Below, in pieces: positions 60,660 to 64,000 of a stretch of DNA of 64,000 bases. Source of the stretch: Aphrophora alni (taxonomy: Eukaryota > Arthropoda > Insecta > Hemiptera > Aphrophoridae). How positions within the stretch are numbered: the stretch's first letter is position 1; every line of letters begins with the position of its first letter. Where the stretch lies: positions 463,904-527,903 of the forward strand of contig OY740768.1 of the NCBI GenBank assembly GCA_963513935.1, given 5' to 3'. The notes beneath the pieces are model-generated. The model ran no database searches, had not been told where the DNA came from, and worked only from the letters and a program-made list of their open reading frames with translations. Made by a program: the position numbers and the translations under genes.

Positions 60660-61152
60660 CAAAAATATTACTAATAAAAAGAATTGTACTTATTGTTCTA
60701 AATTAAATTAATTGTTTGTTTTTATGACATTCAGAAAATGAGGTATACAGGTATGACTTACAAAAAAAAATCTTAAATTTATTTGTACAACAATTACACC
60801 ATTTTACATGACCTTGGAAAATCAAACCTGAAGACCTCTTATTTATGACTCATCTAATGTTACACTCCTTCCTCATTCTCATTATTCTACCTAATATTCA
60901 ATATTCCCGGTGTAACAACGTATAGACATAAAAAGAGGCAGAACTAGGTTCAGGTATCTGCAGTGAATTTGGTATTAAGTCCCATTCATCATCAAAATTG
61001 GTTAATATTAATAATGCCATATTTTATTGAAATCGTCTTTAGGCTGTCTACAATAGACAGACAGATATTCCTCAAATCATTATACTCGGAAGAATGTATA
61101 ACGGATTTATCTTGAAAGAAACTTGTGATCGATTGTTTGACCCATCACAGAA
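60660..61152. other. Upstream DNA, no signal-peptide exon seen
   Basis: The minus strand was read for an ATG followed by a hydrophobic run and a donor; none was found. The missing first exon probably lies beyond the satellite. Confidence 0.5.
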
Positions 61153-64000
61153 TAAAACTTGGGACCTACTATACCTATATAAATTGTGACCTACTATAGC
61201 TATAAAACTTGGGACCTAAAATTCCTATAAAACTTGGGACCTACAATTCCTATAATACTAGGGACCTAATATACCTATACAAATTGTGACCCACTATACC
61301 TATAAAACTTGGGACCTACAATTCCTATAAAACTTGGGACCTACTATACCTATACAAATTGTGACCTACTATAGCTATGAAACTTGGTACCTACAATTCC
61401 TATAAAACTTGGGACCTACTATACCTATACAAATTGTGACCTACTATAGCTATAAAAATTGGGACCTACAATTCCTATAAAACATGGGACCTACTATACC
61501 TATACAAATTGCGACCTACTATAGCTATGAAACTTGGTACCTACAATCCCTATAAAACTTGGGACCTACTATACCTATACAAATTGTGACTTACTATAGC
61601 TATGAAACATGGGACCTACTATACCTATACAAATTGCGACCTACTATAGCTATGAAACTTGGTACCTACAATTCCTATAAAACTTGGGACCTACTATACC
61701 TATACAAATTGCGACCTACTATAGCTATGAAACTTGGTACCTACAATTCCTATAAAACTTGGGACCTACTATACCTATACAAATTGTGACCTACTATAGC
61801 TATAAAAATTGCGACCTACTATAGCTATGAAACTTGGTACCTACAATCCCTATAAAACTTGGGACCTACTATACCTATACAAATTGTGACCTACTATAGC
61901 TATAAAACTTGGGACCTATAATTCCTATAAAACTTGGGACCTACTATACCTATACAAATTGTGACCTACTATAGCTATGAAACATGGGACCTACTATACC
62001 TATACAAATTGCGACCTACTATAGCTATGAAACTTGGTACCTACAATCCCTATAAAACTTGGGACCTACTATACCTATACAAATTGTGACCTACTATAGC
62101 TATGAAACATGGGACCTACTATACCTATACAAATTGCGACCTACTATAGCTATGAAACTTGGTACCTACAATCCCTATAAAACTTGGGACCTACTATACC
62201 TATACAAATTGTGACCTACTATAGCTATGAAACATGGGACCTACTATACCTATACAAATTGCGACCTACTATAGCTATGAAACTTGGTACCTACAATTCC
62301 TATAAAACTTGGGACCTACTATACCTATACAAATTGCGACCTACTATAGCTATGAAACTTGGTACCTACAATTCCTATAAAACATGGGACCTACTATACC
62401 TATACAAATTGTGACCTACTATAGCTATAAAACTTGGGACCTATAATTCCTATAAAACTTGGGACCTACTATACCTATACAAATTGTGACCTACTATAGC
62501 TATAAAACTTGGGACCTATAATTCCTATAAAACTTGGGACCTACTATACCTATACAAATTGTGACCTACTATAGCTATGAAACATGGGACCTACTATACC
62601 TATACAAATTGTGACCTACTATAGCTATAAAACTTGGGACCTATAATTCCTATAAAACATGGGACCTACTATACCTATACAAATTGTGACCTACTATAGC
62701 TATAAAACTTGGGACCTATAATTCCTATAAAACTTGGGACCTACTATACCTATACAAATTGTGACCTACTATAGCTATGAAACATGGGACCTACTATACC
62801 TATACAAATTGTGACCTACTATAGCTATAAAACTTGGGACCTATAATTCCTATAAAACATGGGACCTACTATACCTATACAAATTGCGACCTACTATAGC
62901 TATGAAACTTGGTACCTACAATCCCTATAAAACTTGGGACCTACTATACCTATACAAATTGTGACCTACTATAGCTATGAAACATGGGACCTACTATACC
63001 TATACAAATTGCGACCTACTATAGCTATGAAACTTGGTACCTACAATCCCTATAAAACTTGGGACCTACTATACCTATACAAATTGTGACCTACTATAGC
63101 TATGAAACATGGGACCTACTATACCTATACAAATTGTGACCTACTATAGCTATAAAACTTGGGACCTATAATTCCTATAAAACATGGGACCTACTATACC
63201 TATACAAATTGCGACCTACTATAGCTATGAAACTTGGTACCTACAATCCCTATAAAACTTGGGACCTACTATACCTATACAAATTGTGACCTACTATAGC
63301 TATGAAACATGGGACCTACTATACCTATACAAATTGCGACCTACTATAGCTATGAAACTTGGTACCTACAATCCCTATAAAACTTGGGACCTACTATACC
63401 TATACAAATTGCGACCTACTATAGCTATGAAACTTGGTACCTACAATTCCTATAAAACATGGGACCTACTATACCTATACAAATTGCGACCTACTATAGC
63501 TATGAAACATGGGACCTACTATACCTATACAAATTGCGACCTACTATAGCTATGAAACTTGGTACCTACAATCCCTATAAAACTTGGGACCTACTATACC
63601 TATACAAATTGTGACCTACTATAGCTATGAAACATGGGACCTACTATACCTATACAAATTGCGACCTACTATAGCTATGAAACTTGGTACCTACAATCCC
63701 TATAAAACTTGGGACCTACTATACCTATACAAATTGTGACCTACTATAGCTATGAAACATGGGACCTACTATACCTATACAAATTGCGACCTACTATAGC
63801 TATGAAACTTGGTACCTACAATCCCTATAAAACTTGGGACCTACTATACCTATACAAATTGTGACCTACTATAGCTATGAAACATGGGACCTACTATACC
63901 TATACAAATTGCGACCTACTATAGCTATGAAACTTGGTACCTACAATTCCTATAAAACTTGGGACCTACTATACCTATACAAATTGCGACCTACTATAGC
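61153..64000. repeat. 25-bp satellite array running off the window
   Basis: Monomers of 25 bases follow without spacers, about 114 in view. The main types share 'ggacctactata.ctat' and differ in the first ten bases: aaaacttggg, acaaattgtg, gaaacttggt, gaaacatggg, plus a 'cctataattcc' variant. They are arranged in 50-, 75- and longer multi-monomer units, and identical long blocks recur 625 and 1075 bases apart (multiples of 25). 75-base units keep frames open, producing spurious 76-codon frames. The array is open-ended on the right. Confidence 0.95.

Noticed and set aside
60653..60662. ATG just upstream of the CLIP exon as the protease start
   Set aside because: It lies within the polypyrimidine/acceptor sequence ctttcag and would give a protein without a signal peptide, unlike all CLIP proteases.
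61559..63549. Three almost identical 76- to 96-codon frames rich in Tyr, Leu and Thr
   Set aside because: They are readings of the 25-bp satellite (75-base units keep frame), with no start context or domain.
61153..64000. Possible CRISPR-like array of short repeats
   Set aside because: Monomers abut directly without unique spacers, no cas genes are near, and the DNA is animal nuclear.

Overview
The window looks like insect nuclear DNA. It is strongly AT-rich, has short exons with GT..AG borders, and is full of decayed transposons, fold-back elements, satellites and microsatellites. The one substantial gene is a CLIP-domain serine protease, an arthropod family. A TTAGG-type repeat tract fits the usual insect telomere motif. 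A hemipteran or similar large repeat-rich insect genome is my guess from repeat style only.

Layout. 0-2 kb: the end of a possible plus-strand gene (MADF-like terminal exon) and, on the minus strand, an exon with an initiator ATG and a good signal peptide; most of both genes lies outside or is not visible. 2-23 kb: no convincing gene. This stretch holds repeat families: a dispersed element beginning 'AAAATCAAGGACTC', a second beginning 'AATAGTGTCAGG', fold-back elements around 'AAAATGGCGG' motifs, a diverged tandem block at 14.4-15.2 kb and a perfect 118-bp inverted repeat at 18.6-18.9 kb. 23.9-27.1 kb: a 131-bp satellite of about 24 copies, flanked by inverted ends of the first dispersed family. 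27-44.8 kb: mostly AT-rich non-coding DNA with transposase and tyrosine-recombinase-like relics and several hairpin-forming repeats. 44.8-49.3 kb: a decayed Ty3/Gypsy LTR retrotransposon with both short LTRs. 50.9-60.7 kb: six exons of the CLIP-domain protease on the minus strand, about 346 residues, with CLIP domain, activation site and complete His-Asp-Ser triad. Its 5' exon (signal peptide) is not visible. 61.15-64 kb: a 25-bp-based satellite that runs off the window edge, just upstream of the first visible protease exon.

The protease is probably a secreted zymogen of an extracellular immune or developmental cascade (prophenoloxidase activation, Toll or venom-protease type). Nothing else in the window is clearly part of that pathway, although the minus-strand signal-peptide exon at 1.4 kb could belong to another secreted protein. 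The less ordinary observations are three loci with a hammerhead-ribozyme-like core (CUGANGA..GAAA), a partial duplication of the catalytic-Asp exon with telomere-like repeats at its junction, long near-perfect hairpins, and a satellite growing inside an inverted-repeat element.
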